A stretch of 64,000 nt of DNA from positions 1,426,001-1,490,000 of the forward strand of contig NZ_CP108383.1 of the NCBI RefSeq assembly GCF_035958815.1, given 5' to 3'. The notes below the pieces were generated by a model. That model worked only from the letters and a program-made list of their open reading frames with translations, was not told where the DNA came from and ran no database searches. The translations under genes and the position numbers were made by a program. The DNA is from Nocardia sp. NBC_01327 (GTDB taxonomy: Bacteria; Actinomycetota; Actinomycetes; Mycobacteriales; Mycobacteriaceae). Positions 19,276 through 29,498 of the stretch are shown one piece after another. Positions within the stretch are counted from its first letter, which is position 1. Each line of letters begins with the position of its first letter.

Positions 19276-20141
19276 GTTCTGCAGTCGAAGCCCGTTCGGT
19301 CGCGGGCGATACGGAATCGTGGGCAGGACATCAGCCGCTGCCGCGCGTCGAGCAGCGGTCCGAACGGACCCTGTCGATCTGGTTGGAGCAGAGCTTCATC
19401 CAGTGCAAGCGACTGCTGATCGGCTGGGCCCGCGACCCCGCGACCACCATTCAGACCATCGCCTATCCGGCGGCCACCCTGCTCATGTTCCGTGTGGTGC
19501 TGGGTGATTCGATCACCTCGGCCACCGGTGCGCCCAGCATCTACGGCACCGTGCCGATGGTCATGCTGGTCGCGGCCATGGCGGGCTCGGTGGTCTCGGC
19601 GCTCGGCTTCAAGGTGGAGAAGGCGACCGGATTGCTCGGCCGCTTCTGGACCATGCCCGTGCACCGCGCCGCCGGACTCACCGGACGCCTGCTGGCCGAG
19701 GCGATCCGCGTGCTGCTCACCTCGCTGATCGTGCTCGCGGTGGGTGTCTGCCTGGGCTTCCGATTCTGGTACGGCGCGGCCGCGGGCATTGCCATGCTGG
19801 GGATTCCGATCATTTTCGGCATCGGGTTCGCGGTGCTGGTGACGGCGCTCGCCACCATTACCGAGGGCATCATGCTGGTGCAGGTCATCGGTGTCATCAA
19901 TAGCCTGCTCATGTTCTTCAACTCCGGTTTCGTGCCGGTCTTCGCGTACCCCACGTGGTTGCAGATGACCGTCCAGAACCAGCCCATGAGTACGGCCATC
20001 GATGCCATGCGCGGGTTGTCCTTCGACGGGCCGATCGCGGTGCCGCTGATGAAGACCGTCGCGTGGGCGGTCGGCATGGTGGTGGTGTTCGGTTATCCGG
20101 CGATTCGCGGCTATCGCAAGGCGGCCGAAACCGGCGCCTGA
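19272..20141 (+). CDS. ABC-2 type permease, DrrC-like
   Basis: This 289-residue membrane protein is homologous to the preceding permease. It has an N-terminal cytoplasmic stretch of about 45 residues, then about six helices, with NSGFVPVFAYPTW and QNQPMSTAIDAMRG near the end, as in DrrC proteins. The start ATG 19272 overlaps the preceding stop. It is the last gene of the exporter operon and is followed by a hairpin terminator. Confidence 0.88.
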   Translation: MSSAVEARSVAGDTESWAGHQPLPRVEQRSERTLSIWLEQSFIQCKRLLIGWARDPATTIQTIAYPAATLLMFRVVLGDSITSATGAPSIYGTVPMVMLVAAMAGSVVSALGFKVEKATGLLGRFWTMPVHRAAGLTGRLLAEAIRVLLTSLIVLAVGVCLGFRFWYGAAAGIAMLGIPIIFGIGFAVLVTALATITEGIMLVQVIGVINSLLMFFNSGFVPVFAYPTWLQMTVQNQPMSTAIDAMRGLSFDGPIAVPLMKTVAWAVGMVVVFGYPAIRGYRKAAETGA

Positions 20142-20155
20142 GCTTCTGCCTCCGC

Positions 20156-20190
20156 GGGGCGGTATCCGGTACTCCGGGTACCGCCCCGTT
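20156..20190 (+). terminator. Terminator of the DrrABC-like operon
   Basis: The stem GGGGCGGTATC (20156-20166) pairs with GGTACCGCCCC (20177-20187) with one mismatch and a loop of about 10 bases, followed by GTTGCTGTT. It lies 15 bases after the last permease stop. Confidence 0.7.
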
Positions 20191-20298
20191 GCTGTTGCGG
20201 GGTGGTTGCCGACCGTGAAAATGCGTCCCGCATGCGAGTTTTGGGTGTTATGCGGTACCGCGGTCCGAGTGTGGTGTGCGTCACGCTAGGGTGTGCGC

Positions 20299-21327
20299 AT
20301 GGCTTACCTGGTTACCGGGGCAACTGGGTTCATCGGGCGGTTTCTGATTCCCGAACTTCTCAAACGCGGCGAAGACGTTCATGTGCTCGTACGCCCCGGC
20401 GAAGACTCGATACTGCGTTTCAACCGATGCCTGCGCGCCTGGGACGACGAGGACCGCGTGCGGCCGGTGCGCGGCGACCTGAGCGCGCCCGGAATCGGCA
20501 TCGACCCGAGCTGGATTGCCGCGCACCGGGGTTCGATCGAGCACGTGTTCCACCTGGCCGGCGGACTGGACTCCGTCATGCCCGGCGGCGGGACGCGGCG
20601 CGTCGCCGAACTGGCCGGGGAACTGGAAGCCGGGCTGCTGCACCATGTTTCGACCGTGCGGGTGGCGGGCGGCTGGGACGGGCTCTTCACCGAGGACATG
20701 TTCGACGTCGGACAGCCGCTGCCCGCGCCCTATCAGCGCGCCATGCTCCAGGCCGAACAGGCCGTGCGGGACCAGGACCGGGTGCCGTGGCGGATCTATC
20801 GGCCGTCCATCGTCATCGGGCACTCGCGCACCGGGGAAATCGACCGGATCGACGGGCCCTACTACTTCTTCCGGCTGCTGCGCATGGCCGCGCAACTGCC
20901 GCGCATCCTGCCGGTGGTGTCGCCGAAACTGGGCGATACCAATATGGTTCCGGTCGATTTCGTGGCGCGCGCGCTCGACCACATCGCGCACCGGCCCGGG
21001 GGCGGGGGTAGCACCTACCACCTCGTGGATCCGCGGGAACAGAGTGTGGCCGACGTCTTCAACCTCTTCGCCGACGAGGCGGGCGCGCCGCATCTCATGG
21101 AGGTCATGCCCAAGCAGACCCTCGATATGACGCTGCGGGTACCCGGTATGGGATGGATGCTGCGGCAGGTCGGGGTGCCCATGGATGTGATCGCGCACAG
21201 TGAGATCGGCTGCCGGTTCGACTCCCGGCACACCGCGGACGCGCTCGCCGGAACCGATATCAGGGTGCCGCCGCTGGCGGGGTACGGGTCGGTGATCTGG
21301 AAGTACTGGATCGAGAACTGGGTCTGA
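20299..21327 (+). CDS. SDR-family NAD(P)-binding protein, fatty acyl reductase-like, atypical active site
   Basis: This 342-residue protein has the extended-SDR Rossmann motif TGATGFIG (residues 6-13). Its downstream architecture (HHVSTVRVAG, then PYYFFRLLR and NMVPVDFVARALDHIAH) is that of mycobacterial SDR/acyl-CoA reductase proteins such as the N-terminal half of AcrA1. The catalytic YxxxK reads YQRAM (Tyr145, Met149), so the lysine is missing. ATG 20299 was chosen over an in-frame GTG two codons upstream. It is convergent with the lycopene cyclase gene, only 12 bases from it. Ordinary reductase activity is doubtful. Confidence 0.8.
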   Translation: MAYLVTGATGFIGRFLIPELLKRGEDVHVLVRPGEDSILRFNRCLRAWDDEDRVRPVRGDLSAPGIGIDPSWIAAHRGSIEHVFHLAGGLDSVMPGGGTRRVAELAGELEAGLLHHVSTVRVAGGWDGLFTEDMFDVGQPLPAPYQRAMLQAEQAVRDQDRVPWRIYRPSIVIGHSRTGEIDRIDGPYYFFRLLRMAAQLPRILPVVSPKLGDTNMVPVDFVARALDHIAHRPGGGGSTYHLVDPREQSVADVFNLFADEAGAPHLMEVMPKQTLDMTLRVPGMGWMLRQVGVPMDVIAHSEIGCRFDSRHTADALAGTDIRVPPLAGYGSVIWKYWIENWV

Positions 21328-21339
21328 GACCCACCGCTC

Positions 21340-22551
21340 TCACGGGGTGGCGGTGCCCTCGGGCGCCGCCGGAGAGTTTCGCGGCTCCGGCCGGCCGTAA
21401 TCCCAACCCACCCAGCGGTTTCGGTGCGTCCAGCCGACCAGGTCGTAGCGCCAGTGGAACGGCCAGGTGCGGGCCACCGTCAGGAACAGTCCCGCACCGA
21501 GCGCGGCGAAATCGTCGTGCGCGGAGAGCAGCGCGCGCTGCTGTCGCGGTGAGCCGGTGAAGAACGCCTCGAACATGGAGATCGACTGCGGCGTGGTCAG
21601 CCGGCCCAGCCCGTACACGCCGCGCATCCGCATCCAGTACACCAGCCGCGCCTGCCACGGCCACAGCGCTTCGACCGGATCGTCGCCGCGCTGCAGCGCG
21701 GCGAGCGCGATATCGACCTGCGAGAGCGAATCGGCCACACAGTAACCGGTGATGGGATGCATCTGCCCGCCGCGCGAACCGAACGGAATCACCTGTCCGC
21801 GACCGGTTTTCGGCGGCATATCGTCCAGTGGATAGTGCGCGGCCTCGCTCGGCTCGTCACCGCGTAGTCGAATGCCGTGTGCCGCAAGCCGATTCAGGGT
21901 ACGGCGGCGTAGCTCGTGCTGCGGCATGCCGCCCCGCAATCCCAGGCTGGTCTCCTCGAAGATGACCGTCCCGTCGCCGAGCGGCACCGCGTACAGAAAC
22001 GACGGCGGCTCGTCCGGACCCGCGCCGTTCTCGCCGCGCCAGTCCAGCAGCAGGCCCTCGCCCGGAGTGACCATGGGCGCGGCGACGTCCTCGTCCACGA
22101 AAATGCCGTGCGCGCTGGCGGTCCGGCGCTGTCCCGGCGACGCCTGCCCCCGGGTGTCGAACACCGTGGCGGCCCGCACCTCGGTGCCGTCGGCCAACTC
22201 CACCCGATGCGCCTCGACCACGTGCGCCCGCCCGGTGATCACCGTGGCGTCGTCCAGCGGGAGCGCATCCCGCAACCCCTGCTTCGACAGCACGCAGTAC
22301 GGCCGCGCGATCCGATGCTCGCTCTGCGTCCACACCACCGGCGCCTCGATCCGGCTGGCAATCACGTTGCGCGGCAACCACTCCGGCAACTCGTCGATCC
22401 AGCACGAATAGGTGGGCCCCCACAGCCGCTCCGGCCGCGGATCCACCGCGACCACCCGCAACCCCGCCACCACGGCCCGATGCGCCAGCGCCCGCCCCGT
22501 AGGCCCGAGCCCCACCACACAAACATCGGCAGCCCCGCCGACCTCACTCAT
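21340..22551 (-). CDS. Lycopene cyclase (CrtL type), FAD-dependent carotenoid enzyme
   Basis: This 403-residue flavoprotein has the N-terminal dinucleotide motif VVGLGPTG and the family patterns HPITGYCVADSLSQVDIAL and MFEAFFTGSPRQQRALL of lycopene beta-cyclases. It would close beta-ionone rings on lycopene, in the membrane. ATG 22551 begins directly before the VCVVG strand. No other carotenoid gene (crtE, crtB, crtI) is visible nearby, so it is an orphan here or its partners are elsewhere. Confidence 0.85.
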   Translation of the reverse strand: MSEVGGAADVCVVGLGPTGRALAHRAVVAGLRVVAVDPRPERLWGPTYSCWIDELPEWLPRNVIASRIEAPVVWTQSEHRIARPYCVLSKQGLRDALPLDDATVITGRAHVVEAHRVELADGTEVRAATVFDTRGQASPGQRRTASAHGIFVDEDVAAPMVTPGEGLLLDWRGENGAGPDEPPSFLYAVPLGDGTVIFEETSLGLRGGMPQHELRRRTLNRLAAHGIRLRGDEPSEAAHYPLDDMPPKTGRGQVIPFGSRGGQMHPITGYCVADSLSQVDIALAALQRGDDPVEALWPWQARLVYWMRMRGVYGLGRLTTPQSISMFEAFFTGSPRQQRALLSAHDDFAALGAGLFLTVARTWPFHWRYDLVGWTHRNRWVGWDYGRPEPRNSPAAPEGTATP

Positions 22552-22615
22552 ACCCGCATTCAAACAGCCCCACCCCACCCCGCCACCCTCCCACCCCCGG
22601 ATGGCGGGGCCGGTG

Positions 22616-23092
22616 CTACTTCGGGGTGATCCAGGTGGTGATGTCGGCGTGGACGACCTCCGCACCGGACTTGTCGTAGATGGAGACGGGGACGATGAGG
22701 TTCTGGCCCTCGGTGATGGCCGAGAAGTCCGGCAGTTCGGGGAGTTCGGCTACGGCGCGCAGGCCGGAATTGGCCTTCGCCAGGTACTGGACGTTCATGG
22801 CCTTGGGAATCCAGCGGTGCGTACCGGGGACGGTGGCCTCCGACAGCATGCCCATGGCGACCTCGGCGAGGTTGCAGGCGGCGATGGCATGGAAGGTGCC
22901 CAGGTGATTGTGGATACCGAACCACTTGGGCGCGGTCACCTCGCACAGACCGGGCTCGAGCCGCACGACGTTCGGCAGCACGGTGCCGAAGTAGGGGACG
23001 CGCGCGACCATGCCGAGGGAGAACAGGGTGTGGCCGAGCCGATTGTCCGGCAGTTTCTTCCAGCCGCGGTAGGTGGCGGTCTCTTTCGTCAT
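22616..23092 (-). CDS. Hotdog-fold thioesterase-like protein (DUF4442 type)
   Basis: This 158-residue protein has a hotdog-fold pattern. The central segment NHLGTFHAIAACNLAEVAMGML is the long helix of the fold, and the flanking strands match the DUF4442 group of putative acyl-CoA thioesterases. No catalytic residue can be assigned with confidence. It starts with ATG at 23092. It is divergent from a small secreted protein gene and lies 64 bases upstream of the lycopene cyclase on the same strand. Confidence 0.75.
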   Translation of the reverse strand: MTKETATYRGWKKLPDNRLGHTLFSLGMVARVPYFGTVLPNVVRLEPGLCEVTAPKWFGIHNHLGTFHAIAACNLAEVAMGMLSEATVPGTHRWIPKAMNVQYLAKANSGLRAVAELPELPDFSAITEGQNLIVPVSIYDKSGAEVVHADITTWITPK

Positions 23093-23248
23093 GCCGCGTA
23101 TCTTACTCAGAAGTAAGTTATCCGGAAGTAGGGTGCGCCCGATGCCATCGAAACGAGCACTTGCTTGGTAATTTGAATCGCTGCGCGCGGAGCGCGGCTG
23201 GGGCCGGCGCCACATCGCCGGCTGTCGGGGGATAGGAACTCTCACTAC

Positions 23249-23641
23249 ATGCGCATTCGTACCGCTGCCGCCGCACTGGGCATCACCCTGGCGGGAGCCG
23301 CTTTCGCCACCATCGCGGGCGCCGGATCGGCCTCGGCGATCACGCCGCTCAGCGACCCGGGTCACGGCATCTACCTCGTCGTACTCTTCGACCAGGGTGA
23401 CACCGTCGCCCTGAACAACAGCCCCATCCCGGGCGTGCTCGACCAGCTCGCACCGGACGGGCGGACAACCATGTTGATCGATCCGGCCTCGCGCCTGCCG
23501 CGCGATGACAACAATGTCTACGCGACCGTCCCCGATGTCGTCTCCGAGGCGGCCAGGCAGCACGGCGAATTCGGCTTCGGCTGGTACGACCCCAATGTCA
23601 ACTGGGGCAATCCGGTTCGGGTCATCCAGGTTCTGCCCTGA
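23249..23641 (+). CDS. Small secreted protein of unknown function
   Basis: The protein has 130 residues. The N-terminus (MRIRTAAAALGITLAGAAF) plus the SASA site near residue 30 is a classical Sec signal peptide, leaving about 100 mature residues without cysteines. I recognise no domain. It is a single gene with a perfect hairpin terminator just after its stop. Confidence 0.75.
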   Translation: MRIRTAAAALGITLAGAAFATIAGAGSASAITPLSDPGHGIYLVVLFDQGDTVALNNSPIPGVLDQLAPDGRTTMLIDPASRLPRDDNNVYATVPDVVSEAARQHGEFGFGWYDPNVNWGNPVRVIQVLP

Positions 23642-23646
23642 TCCAC

Positions 23647-23678
23647 CGGCTGCGGGCGCCCATCGGCGCCCGCAGCCG
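23647..23678 (+). terminator. Terminator after the small secreted protein gene
   Basis: A perfect 14-base stem, CGGCTGCGGGCGCC (23647-23660) with its complement at 23665-23678, closes a 4-base loop 5 bases after the stop. There is no strong T run. Confidence 0.7.
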
Positions 23679-23740
23679 TCCGGTTCCTCCGGAAACGGGT
23701 GTGACCAGCGCCATCCGAGCACGGACGGGGAGGGGGCGAT

Positions 23741-23770
23741 TTGAAGTCACCCATAGCCCTGGTGCATACT
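23741..23770 (+). promoter_or_regulatory. Candidate promoter of the S10 ribosomal operon
   Basis: TTGAAG (23741-23746) and CATACT (23765-23770) are separated by 18 bases, a plausible housekeeping sigma promoter. It leaves an untranslated leader of about 350 bases before rpsJ. Confidence 0.55.
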
Positions 23771-23774
23771 ATTC

Positions 23775-24126
23775 AGGTTGCCCGGACCGGGTTGTGTCTT
23801 TCTTCGGAATAGATGCAGGTGGTGGCGGGTGAGAAGGACACTCTTGCACCCCGCTGATGACAGCGGCGGTGCGTCCGGGACAAAGATTCTTCCGGCCAAG
23901 TGGGATTCGATTCCAGGGCCGAAGAATGAGCGGATGGGCGACACGCCCGACCGCGTGGACCGGAAGAACCATGACAGATGAACAGCGGCGATGGATCGGG
24001 CCCACACGTGGCCTCGGTCGTGTGGTGGCTGATGCGTCTTCGTGTGTTCGGACTGTGCAAATGAGGGTGCTTCGAGAGCGAAAGCTCTTGGGGCACAAAC
24101 GTTAAGCGGAGAAAAGGACACTCAGC
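23775..24126 (+). promoter_or_regulatory. Structured 5' leader of the S10 operon
   Basis: About 350 bases without a credible gene precede rpsJ. Two hairpins stand out. ATTCTTCCGGCC (23886-23897) pairs with GGCCGAAGAAT (23917-23927), with a single bulged C. Just before the gene, GTGC-ttcg-AGAGC-gaaa-GCTCT-tggg-GCAC (24067-24096) carries a GAAA tetraloop. AAAAGG before the GTG start is the ribosome binding site. In E. coli the S10 leader is an L4-binding regulatory site; whether this one works similarly is inference. Confidence 0.5.
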
Positions 24127-24432
24127 GTGGCGGGACAGAAGATCCGCATCAGGCTCAAGGCCTACGACCATGAGGCGATCGACGCGTCTGCGCGCAAGAT
24201 CGTCGAGACGGTGACCCGCACGGGCGCTCGTGTCGTTGGCCCGGTGCCGTTGCCCACCGAAAAGAACGTGTACTGCGTCATCCGTTCGCCGCACAAGTAC
24301 AAAGACTCGCGCGAGCACTTCGAGATGCGTACTCACAAGCGGCTGATTGACATCCTCGACCCCACGCCGAAGACGGTCGACGCGCTTATGCGCATCGATC
24401 TTCCGGCCAGTGTCGACGTCAACATTCAGTGA
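24127..24432 (+). CDS. rpsJ: 30S ribosomal protein S10
   Basis: This 101-residue S10 has the family pattern [15 protein letters not shown] and the [19 protein letters not shown] loop. It is the first gene of the S10 operon, starting with GTG after GAGAAAAGGACA. S10 also serves in transcription antitermination as NusE. It binds the head of the 30S subunit. The stop is followed 14 bases later by rplC. Confidence 0.98.
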   Translation: MAGQKIRIRLKAYDHEAIDASARKIVETVTRTGARVVGPVPLPTEKNVYCVIRSPHKYKDSREHFEMRTHKRLIDILDPTPKTVDALMRIDLPASVDVNIQ

Positions 24433-24446
24433 CGGGGATTCCAGAT

Positions 24447-25112
24447 ATGACTGACAACAAGAGCAGGCCGGCTGCCGGCATCCTGGGAACCAAGCTCGGT
24501 ATGACCCAGGTCTTCGACGAGAAGAACCGCGTTGTTCCGGTGACCGTCGTCAAGGCCGGTCCGAACGTCGTGACCCAGATCCGCACCGCCGAGCGTGATG
24601 GCTACGCCGCCATCCAGATCGCCTACGGCGCCATCGACCCGCGCAAGGTGAACAAGCCGGTTTCCGGCCAGTTCTCCAAGGCCGGTGTCACCCCTCGCCG
24701 CCACATCACGGAGATCCGCGTCGCTGACGTCGCCTCCTTCGAGGTCGGCCAGGAAATCGGCGCGGAGGCCTTCGCCGAAGGCAGCTTCGTCGACGTGACG
24801 GGCACCTCCAAGGGCAAGGGCTTCGCCGGCACCATGAAGCGTCACGGCTTCAAGGGCCAGGGCGCCTCCCACGGTGCGCAGGCTGTGCACCGCCGGCCGG
24901 GTTCCATCGGTGGTTGCTCCACCCCGGGTCGCGTGTTCAAGGGCATGCGCATGTCCGGCCGGATGGGTAACGACCGCGTCACCACGCAGAACCTCACGGT
25001 CCACAAGGTGGATGCCGAGAACGGTCTGCTGCTGATCAAGGGTGCGATCCCGGGCCGTCGCGGCCACGTCGTGATCGTCAAGAGTGCAGTGAAGGGTGGT
25101 GCCCGGGCATGA
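24447..25112 (+). CDS. rplC: 50S ribosomal protein L3
   Basis: This 221-residue L3 binds near the peptidyl transferase centre. The central extension with [16 protein letters not shown] and the segment [19 protein letters not shown] are diagnostic. ATG 24447 is preferred over a GTG that overlaps the rpsJ stop. It overlaps rplD by four bases. Confidence 0.97.
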   Translation: MTDNKSRPAAGILGTKLGMTQVFDEKNRVVPVTVVKAGPNVVTQIRTAERDGYAAIQIAYGAIDPRKVNKPVSGQFSKAGVTPRRHITEIRVADVASFEVGQEIGAEAFAEGSFVDVTGTSKGKGFAGTMKRHGFKGQGASHGAQAVHRRPGSIGGCSTPGRVFKGMRMSGRMGNDRVTTQNLTVHKVDAENGLLLIKGAIPGRRGHVVIVKSAVKGGARA

Positions 25113-25780
25113 GCACCGAGACCAAGACCAACCTGACGCTCCCGGTCAAGGCCGCTGGCGGCAAGACCGAGGGCACCGTCGAGCTCCCCGCGGAGATCTT
25201 CGACGTGACCGCCAATATCGCGCTGATGCACCAGGTTGTCGTGGCCCAGCAGGCCGCGGCTCGCCAGGGCACGCACTCGACCAAGACCCGCGGTGAAGTC
25301 CGCGGTGGTGGTCGTAAGCCGTACCGGCAGAAGGGCACCGGCCGCGCCCGTCAGGGCTCGACCCGTGCACCGCAGTTCGTCGGCGGTGGCACCGTCCACG
25401 GCCCGCAGCCGCGCGATTACACCCAGCGCCTGCCCAAGAAGATGAAGGTCGCCGCACTGCGTGGCGCTCTCTCCGACCGGGCCCGCAACGAGCGCATCCA
25501 CGTGATCACCGAACTGGTCCCGGGTCAGACCCCGTCGACCAAGATCGCCAAGACCTTCCTTGCCGAGCTTTCGAGCCGCAAGCAGCTCCTGGTCGTCGTC
25601 GGTCGCGAGGACATCGCCACGTGGAAGAGCGTTGCGAACCTGGAGAACGTGCACCCGATCGCTCCCGATCAGCTGAACACCTACGACGTGCTGAAGGCCG
25701 ATGAGGTCATCTTCTCCGTCGAGGCGCTCAATGCCTTCGTGCACGGCCCCGCCGAAGCTGCACAGGAGGAGAGCAAGTGA
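25109..25780 (+). CDS. rplD: 50S ribosomal protein L4
   Basis: This 223-residue L4 has the arginine-rich loop [20 protein letters not shown] that lines the exit tunnel. L4 is the autoregulator of this operon in E. coli. The start overlaps rplC and the stop overlaps the rplW GTG start. Confidence 0.97.
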   Translation: MSTETKTNLTLPVKAAGGKTEGTVELPAEIFDVTANIALMHQVVVAQQAAARQGTHSTKTRGEVRGGGRKPYRQKGTGRARQGSTRAPQFVGGGTVHGPQPRDYTQRLPKKMKVAALRGALSDRARNERIHVITELVPGQTPSTKIAKTFLAELSSRKQLLVVVGREDIATWKSVANLENVHPIAPDQLNTYDVLKADEVIFSVEALNAFVHGPAEAAQEESK

Positions 25781-26082
25781 CCACGATCGCCGACCCCCGC
25801 GACATTCTGCTGGCGCCGGTCATCTCCGAGAAGTCCTACGGACTGATCGAAGAGGGTACCTACACCTTCATCGTGCACCCGGACTCCAACAAGACGCAGA
25901 TCAAGATCGCCGTCGAGAAGGTCTTCGGCGTCACGGTGACCAGCGTCAACACTGCTAACCGTCAGGGCAAGCGCAAGCGGACCAAGGCCGGTTACGGAAA
26001 GCGCAAGAACACCAAGCGCGCGCTCGTGACCCTCTCGGCCGACAGCAAGCCCATCGAGATCTTCGGAGGCCCGGTCGCGTAA
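25777..26082 (+). CDS. rplW: 50S ribosomal protein L23
   Basis: This 101-residue L23 lies at the exit-tunnel mouth, where trigger factor and SRP dock. It contains [18 protein letters not shown] and the lysine-rich loop [19 protein letters not shown]. The GTG start overlaps the L4 stop. Confidence 0.97.
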   Translation: MTTIADPRDILLAPVISEKSYGLIEEGTYTFIVHPDSNKTQIKIAVEKVFGVTVTSVNTANRQGKRKRTKAGYGKRKNTKRALVTLSADSKPIEIFGGPVA

Positions 26083-26115
26083 GCGCCTGGGAATCCAGAA
26101 AGTAGAGAAGAACTC

Positions 26116-26946
26116 ATGGCAATTCGTAAATACAAGCCGACTACCCCGGGTCGTCGTGGCGCCTCGGTCTCGGATTTCGCCGAGATCACCCGCTCCACCC
26201 CCGAGAAGTCGCTGCTGCGTCCGCTCACCAAGACCGGTGGCCGTAACGCTCAGGGCCGCATCACCACTCGTCACAAGGGTGGCGGCCACAAGCGTGCCTA
26301 CCGTCTGATCGACTTCCGTCGGATGGACAAGGACGGCGTGCCGGCCAAGGTCGCTCACATCGAGTACGACCCCAACCGCACCGCCAATATCGCCCTCCTG
26401 CACTTCGCGGACGGCGAGAAGCGCTACATCATCGCGCCCAAGGGCATTGCCCAGGGCACGAAGATCGAGTCCGGCGCGGGCGCCGACATCAAGCCGGGCA
26501 ACAACCTGCCGATGCGCAACATCCCGACCGGTACCACCATTCACGCGGTGGAGCTGCGTCCGGGTGGCGGCGCCAAGCTGGCTCGTTCCGCCGGTATGAG
26601 CATTCAGCTGCTGGGTAAGGAAGGCGCCTACGCCGTCCTGCGTATGCCCTCCGGTGAAATCCGTCGCGTCGATGTGCGCTGCCGCGCCACCATCGGCGAG
26701 GTCGGCAATGCCGAGCAGTCGAACATCAACTGGGGCAAGGCCGGCCGTATGCGGTGGAAGGGCGTTCGCCCGACCGTCCGTGGTGTCGTCATGAACCCGG
26801 TCGACCACCCGCACGGTGGTGGTGAAGGTAAGACCTCCGGTGGTCGCCACCCGGTCTCGCCGTGGGGTAAGCCGGAAGGCCGTACCCGCAAGCCCAACCG
26901 TCCCAGCGACAAGCTCATCGTCCGCCGCCGCGGCAAGAAGCGTTAA
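26116..26946 (+). CDS. rplB: 50S ribosomal protein L2
   Basis: This 276-residue L2 has the conserved C-terminal [13 protein letters not shown] motif, including the histidine implicated in peptidyl transfer support. It is the usual full length. It follows rplW by 33 bases. Confidence 0.98.
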   Translation: MAIRKYKPTTPGRRGASVSDFAEITRSTPEKSLLRPLTKTGGRNAQGRITTRHKGGGHKRAYRLIDFRRMDKDGVPAKVAHIEYDPNRTANIALLHFADGEKRYIIAPKGIAQGTKIESGAGADIKPGNNLPMRNIPTGTTIHAVELRPGGGAKLARSAGMSIQLLGKEGAYAVLRMPSGEIRRVDVRCRATIGEVGNAEQSNINWGKAGRMRWKGVRPTVRGVVMNPVDHPHGGGEGKTSGGRHPVSPWGKPEGRTRKPNRPSDKLIVRRRGKKR

Positions 26947-26960
26947 GGAGGAGGTTAAAG

Positions 26961-27242
26961 ATGCCACGCAGCCTCAAGAAGGGCCCGTTCGTAGACGATC
27001 ACCTCCTCAAGAAGGTGGACGTTCAGAACGAGAAGGGCACGAAGCAGGTCATCAAGACCTGGTCGCGTCGTTCGACCATCATTCCCGATTTCATCGGGCA
27101 CACGTTCTCGGTGCACGACGGCCGCAAGCACGTTCCGGTCTTCGTCTCGGACAACATGGTCGGGCACAAGCTCGGTGAGTTCGCGCCGACCAGGACGTTC
27201 AAGAGCCACGTCAAGGACGATCGGAAGAGCAAGCGGCGATGA
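26961..27242 (+). CDS. rpsS: 30S ribosomal protein S19
   Basis: This 93-residue S19 begins [12 protein letters not shown] and contains [17 protein letters not shown]; it contacts the A-site finger from the 30S head. It has the strongest ribosome binding site of the operon (AAGGAGGAGG before ATG). The stop overlaps the rplV start. Confidence 0.98.
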   Translation: MPRSLKKGPFVDDHLLKKVDVQNEKGTKQVIKTWSRRSTIIPDFIGHTFSVHDGRKHVPVFVSDNMVGHKLGEFAPTRTFKSHVKDDRKSKRR

Positions 27243-27640
27243 GCACTGAAACTCAGAACCAGACTGCGCGCGCCACTGCCAAGCACGTGCGCGTGACGCC
27301 GATGAAGGCTCGTCGTGTTGTGGACCTGGTCCGCGGCAAGCGAGTCGAGGACGCGCTGAACATTCTGCGGTTCGCCCCGCAGGCTGCCAGCGAGCCGGTC
27401 GCCAAGGTGGTGGCTTCGGCCGCGGCCAACGCCGAGAACAACCTCGGTCTGAACCCGGCCACCCTGGTCATCTCGACGGCATTCGTCGACGAGGGCGCGA
27501 CCATGAAGCGTTTCCAGCCGCGGGCCCAGGGCCGTGCGTTCCGGATTCGCAAGCGCACCAGCCACATCACCATCGAGGTCGAGAGCGTGCCTGAGCTCAG
27601 CACTGCCCCTCGCAACCGCCGGAAGGGAGGGGCAAAGTAA
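27239..27640 (+). CDS. rplV: 50S ribosomal protein L22
   Basis: This 133-residue L22 has the globular part [15 protein letters not shown] and the tunnel hairpin [19 protein letters not shown]. Its beta-hairpin, with L4, forms the tunnel constriction where macrolide-resistance changes occur. It abuts rpsC directly. Confidence 0.97.
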   Translation: MSTETQNQTARATAKHVRVTPMKARRVVDLVRGKRVEDALNILRFAPQAASEPVAKVVASAAANAENNLGLNPATLVISTAFVDEGATMKRFQPRAQGRAFRIRKRTSHITIEVESVPELSTAPRNRRKGGAK

Positions 27641-28447
<807 letters not shown>

Positions 28448-28450
28448 CCT

Positions 28451-28867
28451 ATGTTGATGCCTCGCAAGGTCAAGCACCGTAAGCAGCATCACCCGGGCCG
28501 TTCGGGCATGTCCAAGGGCGGCACGGCGGTTACCTTCGGTGAGTTCGGCATCCAGGCTCTGGAGCCGGCCTACGTGACCAACCGCCAGATCGAGTCGGCG
28601 CGTATCGCGATGACCCGCCACATCAAGCGTGGCGGCAAGATCTGGATCAACATCTACCCCGATCGCCCGCTCACGAAGAAGCCGGCCGAAACCCGCATGG
28701 GTTCCGGTAAGGGTTCTCCGGAGTGGTGGATCGCGAACGTGAAGCCGGGACGGATCATGTTCGAGATGTCTTACCCGAATGAGGAGACCGCTCGTGAGGC
28801 CCTGCGCCGCGCGATGCACAAGCTCCCCATGAAGTGCAGGATCGTGACGCGAGAGGAGCAGTTCTGA
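28451..28867 (+). CDS. rplP: 50S ribosomal protein L16
   Basis: This 138-residue L16 begins [19 protein letters not shown] and contains the conserved segment [20 protein letters not shown]. It organises the A-site region of the 50S subunit. The stop overlaps the rpmC start by one base. Confidence 0.98.
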   Translation: MLMPRKVKHRKQHHPGRSGMSKGGTAVTFGEFGIQALEPAYVTNRQIESARIAMTRHIKRGGKIWINIYPDRPLTKKPAETRMGSGKGSPEWWIANVKPGRIMFEMSYPNEETAREALRRAMHKLPMKCRIVTREEQF

Positions 28868-29106
28868 TGGCTACCGGAACTCCGGCTGCAGAGCTGCGCG
28901 AGCTGACTGAGGACGAGCTCGTCGCGAAACTGCGTGAAGGCAAGGAAGAGCTGTTCAACCTGCGCTTCCAGATGGCGACGGGCCAGTTGCAGAACAACCG
29001 TCGTCTGCGTGTGGTCCGCCACGAGATCGCGCGCCTCTACACGGTTATGCGTGAGCGTGAGCTCGGGCTGGCCACCGGTCCTGAAGGCAAGGGAGATGCG
29101 GCATGA
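28867..29106 (+). CDS. rpmC: 50S ribosomal protein L29
   Basis: This 79-residue L29 is a two-helix hairpin with [16 protein letters not shown] and [12 protein letters not shown]. It neighbours L23 at the tunnel exit. ATG 28867 shares a base with the rplP stop; an in-frame start 33 bases upstream would intrude further into rplP. Confidence 0.96.
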   Translation: MATGTPAAELRELTEDELVAKLREGKEELFNLRFQMATGQLQNNRRLRVVRHEIARLYTVMRERELGLATGPEGKGDAA

Positions 29107-29399
29107 GTGACGCAAAAGGCCCGGCCAAGACGCCGGCAAAGGTTGAGGAGCGGGGCCAGCGCAAGATCCGCAAGGGCTACGTTGTCTCCGACAAGATGAC
29201 CAAGACCATCGTGGTCGAGCTGGAGAATCGCGTGAAGCACAAGCTTTACGGCAAGATCATCCGCACCACCTCGAAGGTCAAGGCCCACGACGAGAACGAG
29301 AGCGCCAATGTCGGCGACCTCGTGCAGCTGATGGAGACCCGTCCGCTGTCCGCCACCAAGCGCTGGCGTCTGGTCGAGGTCCTGGAGCGGGCGAAGTAA
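29103..29399 (+). CDS. rpsQ: 30S ribosomal protein S17
   Basis: This 98-residue S17 has an OB fold with [18 protein letters not shown] and the [12 protein letters not shown] segment. It is the last gene of the operon, overlapping rpmC by four bases and followed by a strong terminator. Confidence 0.97.
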   Translation: MSDAKGPAKTPAKVEERGQRKIRKGYVVSDKMTKTIVVELENRVKHKLYGKIIRTTSKVKAHDENESANVGDLVQLMETRPLSATKRWRLVEVLERAK

Positions 29400-29430
29400 T
29401 TCACCCCTCCACGGCTGACAAGTCGTAAAA

Positions 29431-29470
29431 CGAAGGCCCGCTTCCCTTTTGGGACGCGGGCCTTCGTCGT
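29431..29470 (+). terminator. Terminator of the S10 operon
   Basis: CGAAGGCCCGC (29431-29441) pairs perfectly with GCGGGCCTTCG (29456-29466), followed by TCGTTT. It lies 32 bases after rpsQ, so the operon ends here and the spc operon (rplN onward) does not follow directly. Confidence 0.85.
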
Positions 29471-29498
29471 TTCCGGGAACGGGGTCAGCCCGGACCGG

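Noticed and set aside
23773..24336. Several short open frames in the S10 leader on both strands
   Set aside because: No ribosome binding sites or homology; they overlap each other and the hairpins of a typical untranslated leader.
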